A stretch of 64,000 nucleotides of DNA from the NCBI RefSeq assembly GCF_026240905.1, contig NZ_JAPEVI010000003.1, positions 3,720,001 through 3,784,000 on the forward strand. Reading direction: 5' to 3'. The stretch is from Roseibium salinum (GTDB lineage Bacteria > Pseudomonadota > Alphaproteobacteria > Rhizobiales > Stappiaceae). Both the position numbers and the translations under genes were made by a program. Of this stretch, positions 18,280 to 26,464 are shown in pieces (position 1 is the first letter of the stretch; each line of letters begins with the position of its first letter). Under the pieces are notes generated by a model, which ran no database searches, was not told the DNA's origin, and saw only the letters and a program-made list of their open reading frames with translations.

Positions 18280-19417
18280 CGCGCCGTCCTTCCCGCCAGA
18301 CCCCGCGGACGATCGGAATGCCGCCCGCAAGCCTGACCTGGATGAGGTCCGCCCTGAGGCCCGGCTGCAGCACGCCGCGGTCCGTGAGGCCGATGGCCCT
18401 TGCAGGGGTCGAGGTCACCATGGCGACGGCTTTCGGCAGGGAAATCGCCTCGATGTCTTCGGCCAGCTGAAAGGCCGCCTGGATCAGCGAGACCGGTACA
18501 TAGTCCGAGGAGAGCACGTCGAGATATCCGGCTTCCGCCAGTTCAGCTGCGGAGATATTGCCGGAGTGGGAGCCGCCGCGCACCACGTTGGGCGCGCCCA
18601 TCAGCACCGCCATGCCGGCTTCGTGCGACGCCCTGGCGGCTTCGAACGTCGTCGGGAATTCGGCGATCCTGGTATTGAGTTCGATGGCTTCGTCGACGTG
18701 ATCGCGCGTGGCGTCGTCATGGCTGGCAATGGTGATGCCGCGCTTGCCCGCAATGGCCGAGAGATCCTTGCGGTTCTGCGGCGCCAGGCCGCTGGCGCGT
18801 TCCTGACGGCGCGTGATGAACTCGTCCATCTCGGCGTCCGAAAAGCCCTTCTTGCCCTGATAGTAGATCCGGTAGGAATCGAGCGAGACGAACTGGCGCT
18901 GGCCCGGCGTGTGGTCCATAAGGGAAATCAGCCGGATGCTGTCATCATCCTCAAACACCTTGAAAGCCTCCAGAACGTCCGGAGCGGACACTTCGCAGCG
19001 CAGGTGGATGAAGTGATCGGCCCTGAGGCGCTGTTCCTTCTGGCCGGTCTCGATCGCATCCGCCAGAATGCGCATGTCCGTGTAGCGCAGATCCGCATCC
19101 TCATCCATGCCGACCCGCAGCGCGTCGAAGACGGTGGTGATACCGGCACAGGCGATCTGGGCGTCATGGGCTTGAACGGCCGAAACCGCATTCCAGCGGA
19201 CTTTCGGGCGCGGGGCGTAGTGGGTTTCCAGATGATCGGTGTGCAACTCGACCAGACCGGGCAGCAGGTAGTCGCCCTCGCAATCATGTCCGTCGGCTCC
19301 GGTCGGCGCGGAGATGTCGCCGATGCGGCCGGCCGCATCCACCGTCAGCGATCCGTCGATGACCTCGTTGGCCAGAACCAGCCTGGCGTTCCTGAAGACT
19401 TTCGGGTGCGTACTCAT
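18272..19417 (-). CDS. phnM: Alpha-D-ribose 1-methylphosphonate 5-triphosphate diphosphatase
   Basis: Amidohydrolase-superfamily enzyme that removes pyrophosphate from the 5-triphosphate intermediate in the carbon-phosphorus lyase pathway. At 381 residues it matches PhnM. The metal-binding LVELHTDHLETH appears near residue 50, with later ITIASHDDATRDHVDEA and RGGSHSGNISAAEL segments typical of the family. The start at 19417 overlaps the end of the DUF1045 gene by 4 bp (ATGA), so the genes are translationally coupled. It is followed by phnN with an 8-bp overlap. Confidence 0.95.
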   Translation of the reverse strand: MSTHPKVFRNARLVLANEVIDGSLTVDAAGRIGDISAPTGADGHDCEGDYLLPGLVELHTDHLETHYAPRPKVRWNAVSAVQAHDAQIACAGITTVFDALRVGMDEDADLRYTDMRILADAIETGQKEQRLRADHFIHLRCEVSAPDVLEAFKVFEDDDSIRLISLMDHTPGQRQFVSLDSYRIYYQGKKGFSDAEMDEFITRRQERASGLAPQNRKDLSAIAGKRGITIASHDDATRDHVDEAIELNTRIAEFPTTFEAARASHEAGMAVLMGAPNVVRGGSHSGNISAAELAEAGYLDVLSSDYVPVSLIQAAFQLAEDIEAISLPKAVAMVTSTPARAIGLTDRGVLQPGLRADLIQVRLAGGIPIVRGVWREGRRVA

Positions 19418-20163
19418 AGGGTCTCCTTGCGGGTGAGGCGGCCGGCATCAGGGGCTGCTTCCAAAGGTGCGGTCGTGCCGGTGAGCCTGAACACCGTATG
19501 CACGTCAAACGGGGCGCCGGCTTCCGGCTCGACATAAAGGCCGAAGCTGCCGCAGCGCCGCGGATGGCCTGTTACCTCGGCAAAAAAGGTTCTGGCGGCG
19601 TCCGCCAACAGACCGGCTTGCGCCTCATCCTCCAGCTTGTTGGACAAGGTCATGTGAAAGCGGAATTCGTCGAAAACGTAAGGATAGCCCCACTCGGTCA
19701 CATAGAGGTCCTGCCTGGGCGTCAGCCCGCTCCTGCGGCGGCGTTCCAGGTCCGCCTCCGTCAGCGGTGCGCGGAAGGGCTCGAAGCTGCGCACGCACAG
19801 CGCCGCAAAACCATTCAGCGCGGCTTCCGGCTGGTTCGGCGTCAGGGCCAGGAATTTTCCGAGCCGGTTGACATCGAGCCCCTCGATATTGAAGGGAGCA
19901 ATCTCGCCGGCAAAGGCCTCGCAGGCTTCCAGGAGCGCTTGTTCTCTCTCCCCGGCGCGGAGGGTGAACGGCGCCTTCAGCGTGCCGTGAAATCCGTAGC
20001 GGCGCGGGCTGGAGGTGAGGCTCTGAACCTGCGCAGCCGTCAGGCCGGGCATGGCCGCCTGCCGCAGGTCGGTTCCCCTGAACGGGTCGCGGCCAAGCCA
20101 GGCATTGCCCAGCTGCATCAGGCGGTCGTCGGCATCGGCGGCGAAATAGATGGCGTAGCGCAT
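19414..20163 (-). CDS. DUF1045 family protein of the phosphonate locus
   Basis: 249 residues matching the putative phosphonate metabolism protein family (DUF1045) that accompanies phnM-phnN in many alphaproteobacteria. Two H-x-T/H-x-S-like motifs, GFHGTLKAPF near residue 60 and FRFHMTLSNK near 170, place it in the 2H phosphoesterase superfamily, which acts on cyclic phosphodiesters. That would suit a step on a cyclic phosphate intermediate such as ribose 1,2-cyclic phosphate; this is inference. A 170-bp gap separates it from phnL upstream, so it may have its own promoter. Confidence 0.85.
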   Translation of the reverse strand: MRYAIYFAADADDRLMQLGNAWLGRDPFRGTDLRQAAMPGLTAAQVQSLTSSPRRYGFHGTLKAPFTLRAGEREQALLEACEAFAGEIAPFNIEGLDVNRLGKFLALTPNQPEAALNGFAALCVRSFEPFRAPLTEADLERRRRSGLTPRQDLYVTEWGYPYVFDEFRFHMTLSNKLEDEAQAGLLADAARTFFAEVTGHPRRCGSFGLYVEPEAGAPFDVHTVFRLTGTTAPLEAAPDAGRLTRKETL

Positions 20164-20333
20164 GGTGTCACGGTTCTAAAATGGGGTTGACCCGAGAAGG
20201 GTCCGCGAAATGATGGCCCGGAGAAAAGTGGCCCGGACAAATCGCGGCTTGGCGACATGACGGCCTAAAGACGGGCGACGCCCTTTCTGTGACAGTTCGC
20301 GCCCGCCCGCAAGACTTTCCTCTCCGGTTCCCG

Positions 20334-21038
20334 TCAGGCCGCGGCCTCCGTGCTGAACCGGGTGACGTCGATAATGCGGTCGGCGATTTCCTCCCGCACG
20401 TCCTGGTCATGCAGAATGCCGACCATGGCGACGCCCCTGGCCTTCTTCTCTTCCACCAGCCGGACGACGACGGCGCGGTTGGCCGCGTCGAGCGAGGCGG
20501 TCGGCTCGTCCAGCAGCAGGATCGGATAGTGAGCGATGAAGCCGCGGGCAATGTTGACCCGCTGCTGCTCGCCGCCGGAAAACGTTGCCGGAGGCAGGCC
20601 CCACAGCCGCTCCGGCACGTTAAGCCGGGCGAGCAGTGTGCGGGCGGCGTCGACGCCTTCCGCCTCGCTCGTGCCCTGGGCGATCAGCGGTTCGGCGACG
20701 ACATCTTCGGCCGAGATACGCGGGATCGTGCGCAGGAACTGGCTGACATAGCCGATGGTATTTTCGCGCAGCTTCAGGATCTCGCGCGGCTGGGCGCCGG
20801 CCACGTTGACGATTTCGTCGCCGAGCGTGACCAGGATCTGGCCTTCGTCGCAGCGGTAATTGCCGTAGATCATTTTCAGGATCGAGCTCTTGCCGGCACC
20901 TGACGGCCCGCCGAGAACCACGCATTCTCCGGCATCGACCGAGAATTCGACCTTTTCGACCACGGGAATGACGGTGCCGTCCTGCAGATGCATGGTGAAC
21001 GACTTGCCGACATTGTTGAGATAGAGACGGACAGCCAT
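20334..21038 (-). CDS. phnL: Phosphonate C-P lyase system protein PhnL (ABC ATPase)
   Basis: ABC-type ATPase required for carbon-phosphorus lyase activity in vivo, associated with the PhnGHIJK core. Walker A GGPSGAGKSS, signature FSGGEQQRVNIARG and Walker B LLLDEPTASLD are all present. I choose ATG 21038 (234 residues) because GAGGA lies about 8 nt before it; a GTG at 21053 would overlap the phnK stop but adds only five residues. It has no membrane partner here, consistent with a non-transport role. Confidence 0.95.
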   Translation of the reverse strand: MAVRLYLNNVGKSFTMHLQDGTVIPVVEKVEFSVDAGECVVLGGPSGAGKSSILKMIYGNYRCDEGQILVTLGDEIVNVAGAQPREILKLRENTIGYVSQFLRTIPRISAEDVVAEPLIAQGTSEAEGVDAARTLLARLNVPERLWGLPPATFSGGEQQRVNIARGFIAHYPILLLDEPTASLDAANRAVVVRLVEEKKARGVAMVGILHDQDVREEIADRIIDVTRFSTEAAA

Positions 21039-21049
21039 CTGGATTTTCC

Positions 21050-21838
21050 TCACACCTGGAGAATGGAAGAGACGAGCAACTGCGTATAGGGCTCGCGCGG
21101 GTCGTCCAGCACCTGGTCGGTGAGGCCGCTTTCGATGACGTTGCCGTGGCGCATCACCATGATCCGGTGCGACAGCAGCCGGGCGACGGCCAGATCGTGG
21201 GTGACGATCACCACGGACAGGCCGAGATCGGCCACCAGCCGGCGCAGGAGGTCCAGAAGGCGCGCCTGAACCGAGACGTCGAGACCGCCGGTCGGCTCGT
21301 CCATGAACACCAGCCGGGGGCGGGTCACCAGATTGCGGGCGATCTGCAGGCGCTGGCGCATGCCGCCGGAGAAGGAGCGCGGATCGTCGTCGATCCGGTC
21401 GCTTTCGATTTCCACCCGGCCGAGCCAGTCATCCGCCGTGGAGCGGATATTGCCGTAGTGCCGCTCGCCCACGGCCATCAGCCGCTCGCCGACATTGGCG
21501 CCGGCGGAGACGTTCATGCGCAGCCCGTCGGCGGCGTTCTGGTGCACGAAGCCCCAGTCGGTGCGCATCAGCAGGCGCCTTTCGGCTTCGGTTAGCTGGT
21601 AGAGATTGCGCATGGTGCCGTCGCGCATGCGGTACTCGATGGCGCCGGCGGTCGGTGCCAGGCGGGTGGAAAGGCAGTTGAGCAGGGTCGTCTTGCCCGA
21701 TCCGCTCTCGCCGACGACCGCCAGCACTTCGCCGGGCCACAGATCGAAGGAGACATTCGAACAGCCGATCCGGTCGCCGTAATAGCGGGTGACGTCATGA
21801 ACCTGCAGGAGCGGTTCATCCGATTGAAAGACGCTCAT
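21050..21838 (-). CDS. phnK: Phosphonate C-P lyase system protein PhnK (ABC ATPase)
   Basis: ABC-type ATPase that binds the carbon-phosphorus lyase core complex. 262 residues with Walker A GESGSGKTT, signature FSGGMRQRLQIARN, Walker B LVFMDEPTGGLD and the switch VIVTHDLAVARLL. The start at ATG 21838 overlaps the phnJ stop as ATGA; the longer upstream open frame is phnJ coding read in another frame. Second of the paired ATPases following phnJ. Confidence 0.96.
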   Translation of the reverse strand: MSVFQSDEPLLQVHDVTRYYGDRIGCSNVSFDLWPGEVLAVVGESGSGKTTLLNCLSTRLAPTAGAIEYRMRDGTMRNLYQLTEAERRLLMRTDWGFVHQNAADGLRMNVSAGANVGERLMAVGERHYGNIRSTADDWLGRVEIESDRIDDDPRSFSGGMRQRLQIARNLVTRPRLVFMDEPTGGLDVSVQARLLDLLRRLVADLGLSVVIVTHDLAVARLLSHRIMVMRHGNVIESGLTDQVLDDPREPYTQLLVSSILQV

Positions 21839-22764
21839 CCGGCTGTCTCCTCTGTCTTCGCGCCGCCGATCTGCGCCGCGGCGGGATCCGCCGCCATGGG
21901 GCCGAGATGGCCCTCGGCCCGGCGCTCCTCGCAATGGTCGCTGTCGGAACAGACGAACATGCGCCCGCCCCTGTCATCGAGAATGACCTCGTCGAGATAA
22001 ACATTCTCCGCACCGCACAGCCCGCAGGGCTTGTCGAATTTCTGGATTTCGAACGGGTAGTCCTCGAAGTCGAGGCTCTTCACCTTGGTATAGGGAGGCA
22101 CGGCATAGATGCGTTTTTCCCGGCCGGCGCCGTAAAGCTGAAGCGCGGCCATGTTGTCGATCTTGGGATTGTCGAATTTCGGCGTGGGCGAGGGATCCAT
22201 CACATAGCGGCCGTTCACCTTGACCGGGTAGGCATAGGTGGTCGCGATGTGGCCGTTCCTGGCGATATCCTCGTAGAGCTTTACATGCATGAGGCCGTAA
22301 TCCTCCAGGGCGTGCATCTTGCGCGTCTCGGTCTCGCGCGGCTCCAGGAAGCGCAATGGCTCGGGGATCGGCACCTGGAACACCAGGATCTGGTCTTCCG
22401 TGAGCGTCTTTTCCGGAATGCGGTGGCGGGTCTGGATGATGGTCGCCTCGGCTGTCTCGAACGTGGTTTTGACACCGGCGGTCTTTTCGAAAAAGCCGCG
22501 CAGGGATACGGCGTTGGTCGTGTCGTCCGAGCCCTGGTCGATCATCTTCAGGCAGTCGTCCTTGCCCAGGATCGAGGCCGTCACCTGCACGCCGCCCGTG
22601 CCCCATCCATAGGGCATCGGCATCTCGCGCGAGGCGAAGGGAACCTGGTAGCCCGGTATGGCGATGCCCTTCAGGATCGCGCGTCGGATCATGCGTTTGG
22701 TCTGTTCGTCCAGGTAGGCGAAGTTGTATTCCCCCTGGCCGTAGATCTCAGCCGTGCCATTCAT
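21835..22764 (-). CDS. phnJ: C-P lyase catalytic subunit PhnJ (radical SAM)
   Basis: Cleaves the carbon-phosphorus bond of ribose 1-alkylphosphonate 5-phosphate by radical SAM chemistry, releasing alkane and a cyclic phosphate. At 309 residues it carries the non-canonical iron-sulfur cysteines C247, C250, C272 and C278 in CGLCGAENVYL and CSDSDHC. Their spacing is the same as that reported for the E. coli enzyme, offset by six residues. The start at 22764 overlaps the stop of the fosX-like gene. Core of the operon. Confidence 0.98.
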   Translation of the reverse strand: MNGTAEIYGQGEYNFAYLDEQTKRMIRRAILKGIAIPGYQVPFASREMPMPYGWGTGGVQVTASILGKDDCLKMIDQGSDDTTNAVSLRGFFEKTAGVKTTFETAEATIIQTRHRIPEKTLTEDQILVFQVPIPEPLRFLEPRETETRKMHALEDYGLMHVKLYEDIARNGHIATTYAYPVKVNGRYVMDPSPTPKFDNPKIDNMAALQLYGAGREKRIYAVPPYTKVKSLDFEDYPFEIQKFDKPCGLCGAENVYLDEVILDDRGGRMFVCSDSDHCEERRAEGHLGPMAADPAAAQIGGAKTEETAG

Positions 22765-23189
22765 TCGGCGGACCTCCGCTCTTGCAGGATTTGGCGATAG
22801 TTTTCGAGCCGCATTTCCAGCGTGCCCGTATGCAGCTCGAAGAGATGATTGTCGTTGTCGTAGAAGTAGATGGACCGGCCTTCGCCCTCGATGCGCGGTC
22901 TGGGTGGCTTGATTTCCAGACCGAGTCGCTCGATTGCGGCCAGCCTGTCATCAAACTCGCTGTCCTCGATCTTGAACGCCACGTGATTGTAGGTCCGCCC
23001 AGGCAACGCTTCGCCCTTCATGATCGCGATCCAGACATCTCCGACCAGAAAGAATTTTTCCGGAGATAGGGAGAACGTATTCTCGCCACTGGCGTAAACC
23101 TCCCTGGCCTTCAGCACGTCTTTCAGCAGTCGGGTCGTTTGCTCCAGATCGTTGACGATGAAGGTGATATGGCTGAGGCCGCTGCTCAT
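22761..23189 (-). CDS. FosX/FosA-like VOC family protein inside the phn operon
   Basis: 142-residue vicinal-oxygen-chelate protein of the fosfomycin-resistance type. Metal ligands H7 (LSHITFIV), H69 (YNHVAFK) and E118 (HLFELHTG) are intact, and E44 lies where FosX enzymes carry the glutamate that activates water, as I recall. This favours FosX (epoxide hydration) over the thiol transferases FosA and FosB. It overlaps both phnI and phnJ as ATGA junctions, so it is made with the lyase. A FosX encoded in a phn operon is known from Mesorhizobium loti. Fosfomycin is itself a phosphonate, but the natural substrate may differ. Confidence 0.88.
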   Translation of the reverse strand: MSSGLSHITFIVNDLEQTTRLLKDVLKAREVYASGENTFSLSPEKFFLVGDVWIAIMKGEALPGRTYNHVAFKIEDSEFDDRLAAIERLGLEIKPPRPRIEGEGRSIYFYDNDNHLFELHTGTLEMRLENYRQILQERRSAE

Positions 23190-24310
23190 TGTGCGGCCTC
23201 CTGCGCGGCGTCGCCGTCTTCTACTTGCTGACGGCGTTTCTCGAACCATTCCGCACGCATGCGCCGCACCAGGTCGAGTTCGGCCTGAAAGTCGACGTAA
23301 TGCGGCAGTTTCAGGTGTTCGACGAAACCGGTCGCCTGGATGTTGTCGGAATGGGAGAGCACGAATTCGACGTCCTGGGCCGGGGCGACCTGCTCCTCGC
23401 CGAGTTCCTGCCAGCGCATGGACCGGTCGACCATGGCCATGGACATGGCCTTGCGTTCCACCTGGCCGAATACCAGACCGTAGCCGCGGGTGAAGGCCGG
23501 GGCGGCCTTGGCTGATCCCTGGAACTGGTTGACCATCTGGCACTCCGTCACCTTGATGGTGCCGAGCGTCACGGCGAAGCCGAGTTCTTCGGCAAAGAAC
23601 TCGACCTCCACCTCGCCGTAGCGGATCTCGCCGGCGAAGGGGTGGGTGCGGCCGTAGCCGCGCTGGGTGGAATAGGCGAGTGCGAGCAGAAAGCCCTCGT
23701 CGCCGCGGGCAAGGTTCTGCAGGCGCAGGTCCCGATCCGCCGGGAAGGCCAGGGGCTCGCGGGTGAGATCGCCGACAGGCGCGTCCTCATCGGAGACCGG
23801 GTCCGGTTCCATAAGGCCTTCGTCACCCAGAAGGTCGGTCACCCGCGGCATGCTTTCGTCTTCCGCCGGTGCCGTCTCGACGGGCGGTTGCACGCCGTCG
23901 TCCTCGGCCGCGAGGGCGAAATCCAGGAGCCGGTGGCTGTAGTCGAAGGTTGGGCCCAAGACCTGGCCGCCCGGCAGATCCTTGTAGGTGGCGGACACCC
24001 GCCGTTCGACCAGCATCCGGCCCGTGTCGACCGGCTGGCTGTAGCCGAAGCGCGGCAAGGTGGTGCGATAGGCGCGCATCAGGAAGGCGGCCTCGATCAG
24101 GTCGCCGCGCGCCTGCTTGATCGCGAGCGCGGCCAGCGTCTCGTCATAGAGCGAGCCTTCGCCCATCACCCTGGCAACGGAGTGCGAGAGCTGCTGGGCG
24201 ATCTGTTCGAGGGTCAGGCCGGGCAGGGACGTGTCGCCCCGGCGGCGCCTGGCCAAAAGGTTGTGGGCGTTGCGGATGGCCTTTTCGCCACCCTTGACGG
24301 CAACATACAT
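23186..24310 (-). CDS. phnI: C-P lyase subunit PhnI
   Basis: Subunit of the PhnGHIJ core; with PhnG, PhnH and PhnL it displaces adenine from ATP by a phosphonate. 374 residues starting MYVAVKGGEKAI, the family N-terminus, at ATG 24310 with GGAAGG about 9 nt upstream. The conserved segments TLEQIAQQLSHSVARVMGEG and TVKGTIKVTE-like LGTIKVTECQMVNQF are visible. It overlaps the fosX-like gene at its 3' end by 4 bp and follows phnH by 4 bp. Confidence 0.97.
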   Translation of the reverse strand: MYVAVKGGEKAIRNAHNLLARRRRGDTSLPGLTLEQIAQQLSHSVARVMGEGSLYDETLAALAIKQARGDLIEAAFLMRAYRTTLPRFGYSQPVDTGRMLVERRVSATYKDLPGGQVLGPTFDYSHRLLDFALAAEDDGVQPPVETAPAEDESMPRVTDLLGDEGLMEPDPVSDEDAPVGDLTREPLAFPADRDLRLQNLARGDEGFLLALAYSTQRGYGRTHPFAGEIRYGEVEVEFFAEELGFAVTLGTIKVTECQMVNQFQGSAKAAPAFTRGYGLVFGQVERKAMSMAMVDRSMRWQELGEEQVAPAQDVEFVLSHSDNIQATGFVEHLKLPHYVDFQAELDLVRRMRAEWFEKRRQQVEDGDAAQEAAQ

Positions 24311-24314
24311 TGGG

Positions 24315-24938
24315 TCAGCCTTCCGTGATGCGGGTGGAGCGGGGAAGCGCGGCGATCTGGTCGCCGCCGGCAAAGATCACGTCGATGCCGCGCGGAAACT
24401 GCTTGTTGTTGCTGATGACCTGATCCCAGAAGACCGGCGGCAGCGGGCCGGATGCGAAGGTCCGGCTGTCCTTGATGCCGGGCCCCGTCAGCGTCACGGT
24501 CTGTGCCGCGCCGAAGTCCTGGCCAAGGAGGATGACGGTTGTTGAGCGGTCCGGATATTCGGCGGATCCCTGGTTGAAACCTGCCAGCGGGATCATCGAA
24601 AGCGGGTCGCCGACCAGGGCGAAGGCCGCCTCCACCGGTTCGGTGACGATCGGCGCGCCGGTGTGGAAGCGCAGGAACGCCTTCACCGCTTCCGACTTCA
24701 TCAGCGACCGGTCGAGCCAGACCGGCGTGTCGTAGTCGAAGAGGGTGAGCGCAAGCGCGGCCGCGACCGGCGTGAGCGGCGCCGGGGGTGTCAGGCCGGT
24801 CGCCGTTGCCGCCTGAAGCGTTCCCGGCCGGGCCATGGCGTTCATGATAGCGCGGAAGCAGGCCTGCGCGTCATGAACCGGGTCCTGAAAACCGGGGGCA
24901 AGCGGCGTGGCGGCTGCGGTATCGTGGGACATGGTCAT
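24315..24938 (-). CDS. phnH: C-P lyase subunit PhnH
   Basis: Core subunit of the carbon-phosphorus lyase complex, with a PLP-transferase-like fold but no cofactor lysine. 207 residues starting at ATG 24938, which overlaps the phnG stop as ATGA. PGFQDPVHDAQACFRAIMNAMARPG is the family start (seen around residues 15-40), and the C-terminal FPRGIDVIFAGGDQIAALPRSTRI is also typical. A second in-frame ATG two codons later is possible. Confidence 0.96.
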   Translation of the reverse strand: MTMSHDTAAATPLAPGFQDPVHDAQACFRAIMNAMARPGTLQAATATGLTPPAPLTPVAAALALTLFDYDTPVWLDRSLMKSEAVKAFLRFHTGAPIVTEPVEAAFALVGDPLSMIPLAGFNQGSAEYPDRSTTVILLGQDFGAAQTVTLTGPGIKDSRTFASGPLPPVFWDQVISNNKQFPRGIDVIFAGGDQIAALPRSTRITEG

Positions 24939-25411
24939 CAGTTGTCTCCCCGCACCATGGTGAAGAAGCTGACCTTGGTCGCTTCGGTTTCCTCCCTGAC
25001 GGTCGTTTTGGCGTCCGCCTGGGCGGCTTCGAGCGGAGCGATGACGTCTTTTTCGATCCGCCCGCGCGCATCCGGGCGCTGCCACAGGGCGTCGATCACG
25101 GCCGACTGCAGCGCCTTCTGCTTGTTTCGGCCGAGGCTGTAGGCGCTGCCGGTTTCCCCGGTTTCCAGGCGGACCACGCAGCGTGTCACGGTCACCTCGC
25201 CAAGATTGAACGGGCTTCCCGTTCCGCCCATGCGGCCTCGCACCATCACCAGTCCGGTTTCCGGCTGGCGCACCAGTTCATAGGCGGGCGGGGTCAGGGC
25301 CTGGAACTTCTCGGCGACGGCTTCGGGCGTTGCCGCGGCCAGGGCCGCCATGATCTTCCGGCGGGCATCAGAAGCGTTCTTGGTTGGATCTTGGGCTGTG
25401 GTTTCGGTCAT
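24938..25411 (-). CDS. phnG: C-P lyase subunit PhnG
   Basis: Smallest core subunit of the carbon-phosphorus lyase, 157 residues. RKIMAALAAATPEAVAE, the GRMGGTGSPFNLGEVTVTR core and the terminal motif KVSFFTMVRGDN are characteristic. I start at ATG 25411; the open frame extends upstream into the operator region, which is not coding. First gene of the lyase operon, divergent from phnF across 131 bp containing repeated TTGTCTA motifs. Confidence 0.95.
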   Translation of the reverse strand: MTETTAQDPTKNASDARRKIMAALAAATPEAVAEKFQALTPPAYELVRQPETGLVMVRGRMGGTGSPFNLGEVTVTRCVVRLETGETGSAYSLGRNKQKALQSAVIDALWQRPDARGRIEKDVIAPLEAAQADAKTTVREETEATKVSFFTMVRGDN

Positions 25412-25463
25412 GAAGCGCGCCTTTTTGCTGGGGCGGTCATTGGTGGGTCGCCAAATCTGCGTA

Positions 25464-25498
25464 TTGTCTAGACTCGATTTGTCTATTTGTCTATACAA
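25464..25498. promoter_or_regulatory. Candidate PhnF operator between phnG and phnF
   Basis: Three copies of TTGTCTA begin at 25464, 25479 and 25487. The first extends into the palindrome GTCTAGAC, and the last into TTGTCTATACAA, a dyad with two mismatches. GntR/HutC regulators bind such TGTCTAnACA-like dyads. The position between divergent phnG and phnF fits control of both genes. Confidence 0.6.
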
Positions 25499-25542
25499 AT
25501 AATCAGGTTGACTCCTGGGTACCGAAATTTGATGACGAGAGC

Positions 25543-26286
25543 ATGACGACGATCACCACATTCGACCGCAGCGCGGGCATTGCCGTCTGGCGCCAGATCA
25601 TGGAAACGCTGAAGGCGGAAATCGTCAGCGGCGCCTTCGAGAAGGACCGGCGCCTGCCGCCCGAATCCGAGCTGGCCGCGCGTTTCGGCGTCAACCGGCA
25701 CACGGTGCGCCGGGCGATCGCCGCGCTGACGTCGGAAGGCATCCTGCGGGCCGACCAGGGGCGCGGGACATTCGTCGCCTCGGCTCCGCTGAGCTATCCG
25801 ATCGGCCCGCGCACGCGTTTTTCGGAGATTGTTTCCGGGCAGGACCGGTCGCCGAGCGGCCGGCTCATCGGCTCGGAGATCGAGGAGGCGGACGCGCTGC
25901 TCGCCCACCAGCTCGACGTTCCGCTTGGCACGCCGCTCTTGCGGGTGGCGACGCTGCGCGTTGCCGACAGCGTGCCGATGATTGTCGGCACCAGCTGGTT
26001 CGAACAGGCCCGCGTGCCGAATTTCGTTGCCGATTACGCGGAAAGCGGGTCGATCACCGCGGCGCTGAAAAAAGCCGGCATCGACGACTACCGGCGCAAG
26101 GAGACGCGGATCACGGCCGAACTCGTCGAAGCCCGGGACGCCCGGCAGCTCGGCCTTGCCCTCGGGCAGCCGGTGCTTGTTGTGGAGAGCCTGAACCTCG
26201 ATATGGCGGGCCGCCCGATCCAGTACACGCGCGCACGCCTTGCCGCCGACCGGATGCAGCTTGTTGTTGATGGAGGCGGGGTGTGA
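25543..26286 (+). CDS. phnF: GntR/HutC family regulator PhnF
   Basis: Transcriptional regulator of phosphonate use, 247 residues. An N-terminal winged helix of the GntR type (residues about 15-80, including LPPESELAARFGVNRHTVRRAIAAL) is followed by a UTRA effector domain with the usual LLRVATLRVADSVPM and QPVLVVESLNLDMAGRPIQYTRAR segments. Divergent from the lyase operon, with candidate operators between them, so it probably controls phnG onward and its own gene. Usually a repressor; the effector is not evident. Confidence 0.93.
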   Translation: MTTITTFDRSAGIAVWRQIMETLKAEIVSGAFEKDRRLPPESELAARFGVNRHTVRRAIAALTSEGILRADQGRGTFVASAPLSYPIGPRTRFSEIVSGQDRSPSGRLIGSEIEEADALLAHQLDVPLGTPLLRVATLRVADSVPMIVGTSWFEQARVPNFVADYAESGSITAALKKAGIDDYRRKETRITAELVEARDARQLGLALGQPVLVVESLNLDMAGRPIQYTRARLAADRMQLVVDGGGV

Positions 26287-26464
26287 GCCAGGCCGCGTGG
26301 ACGTTCGCCGTCTCGCTCGCTTGTCACCGCTCCATGGATGAAGCGGGTTTGCCTGGCTTCCGGTAATGCCATGTCGCTTTGCCGGCGCCTGGCGACCCGG
26401 CCCTGGCTGGCGTGCGGCGCCCCGCAATCTTGCGACACTGCGGAACGCCGCCGCAAATCACCGG

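Noticed and set aside
18086..19537. 483-codon plus-strand frame
   Set aside because: Complement of phnM and phnN, both of which carry clear family motifs.
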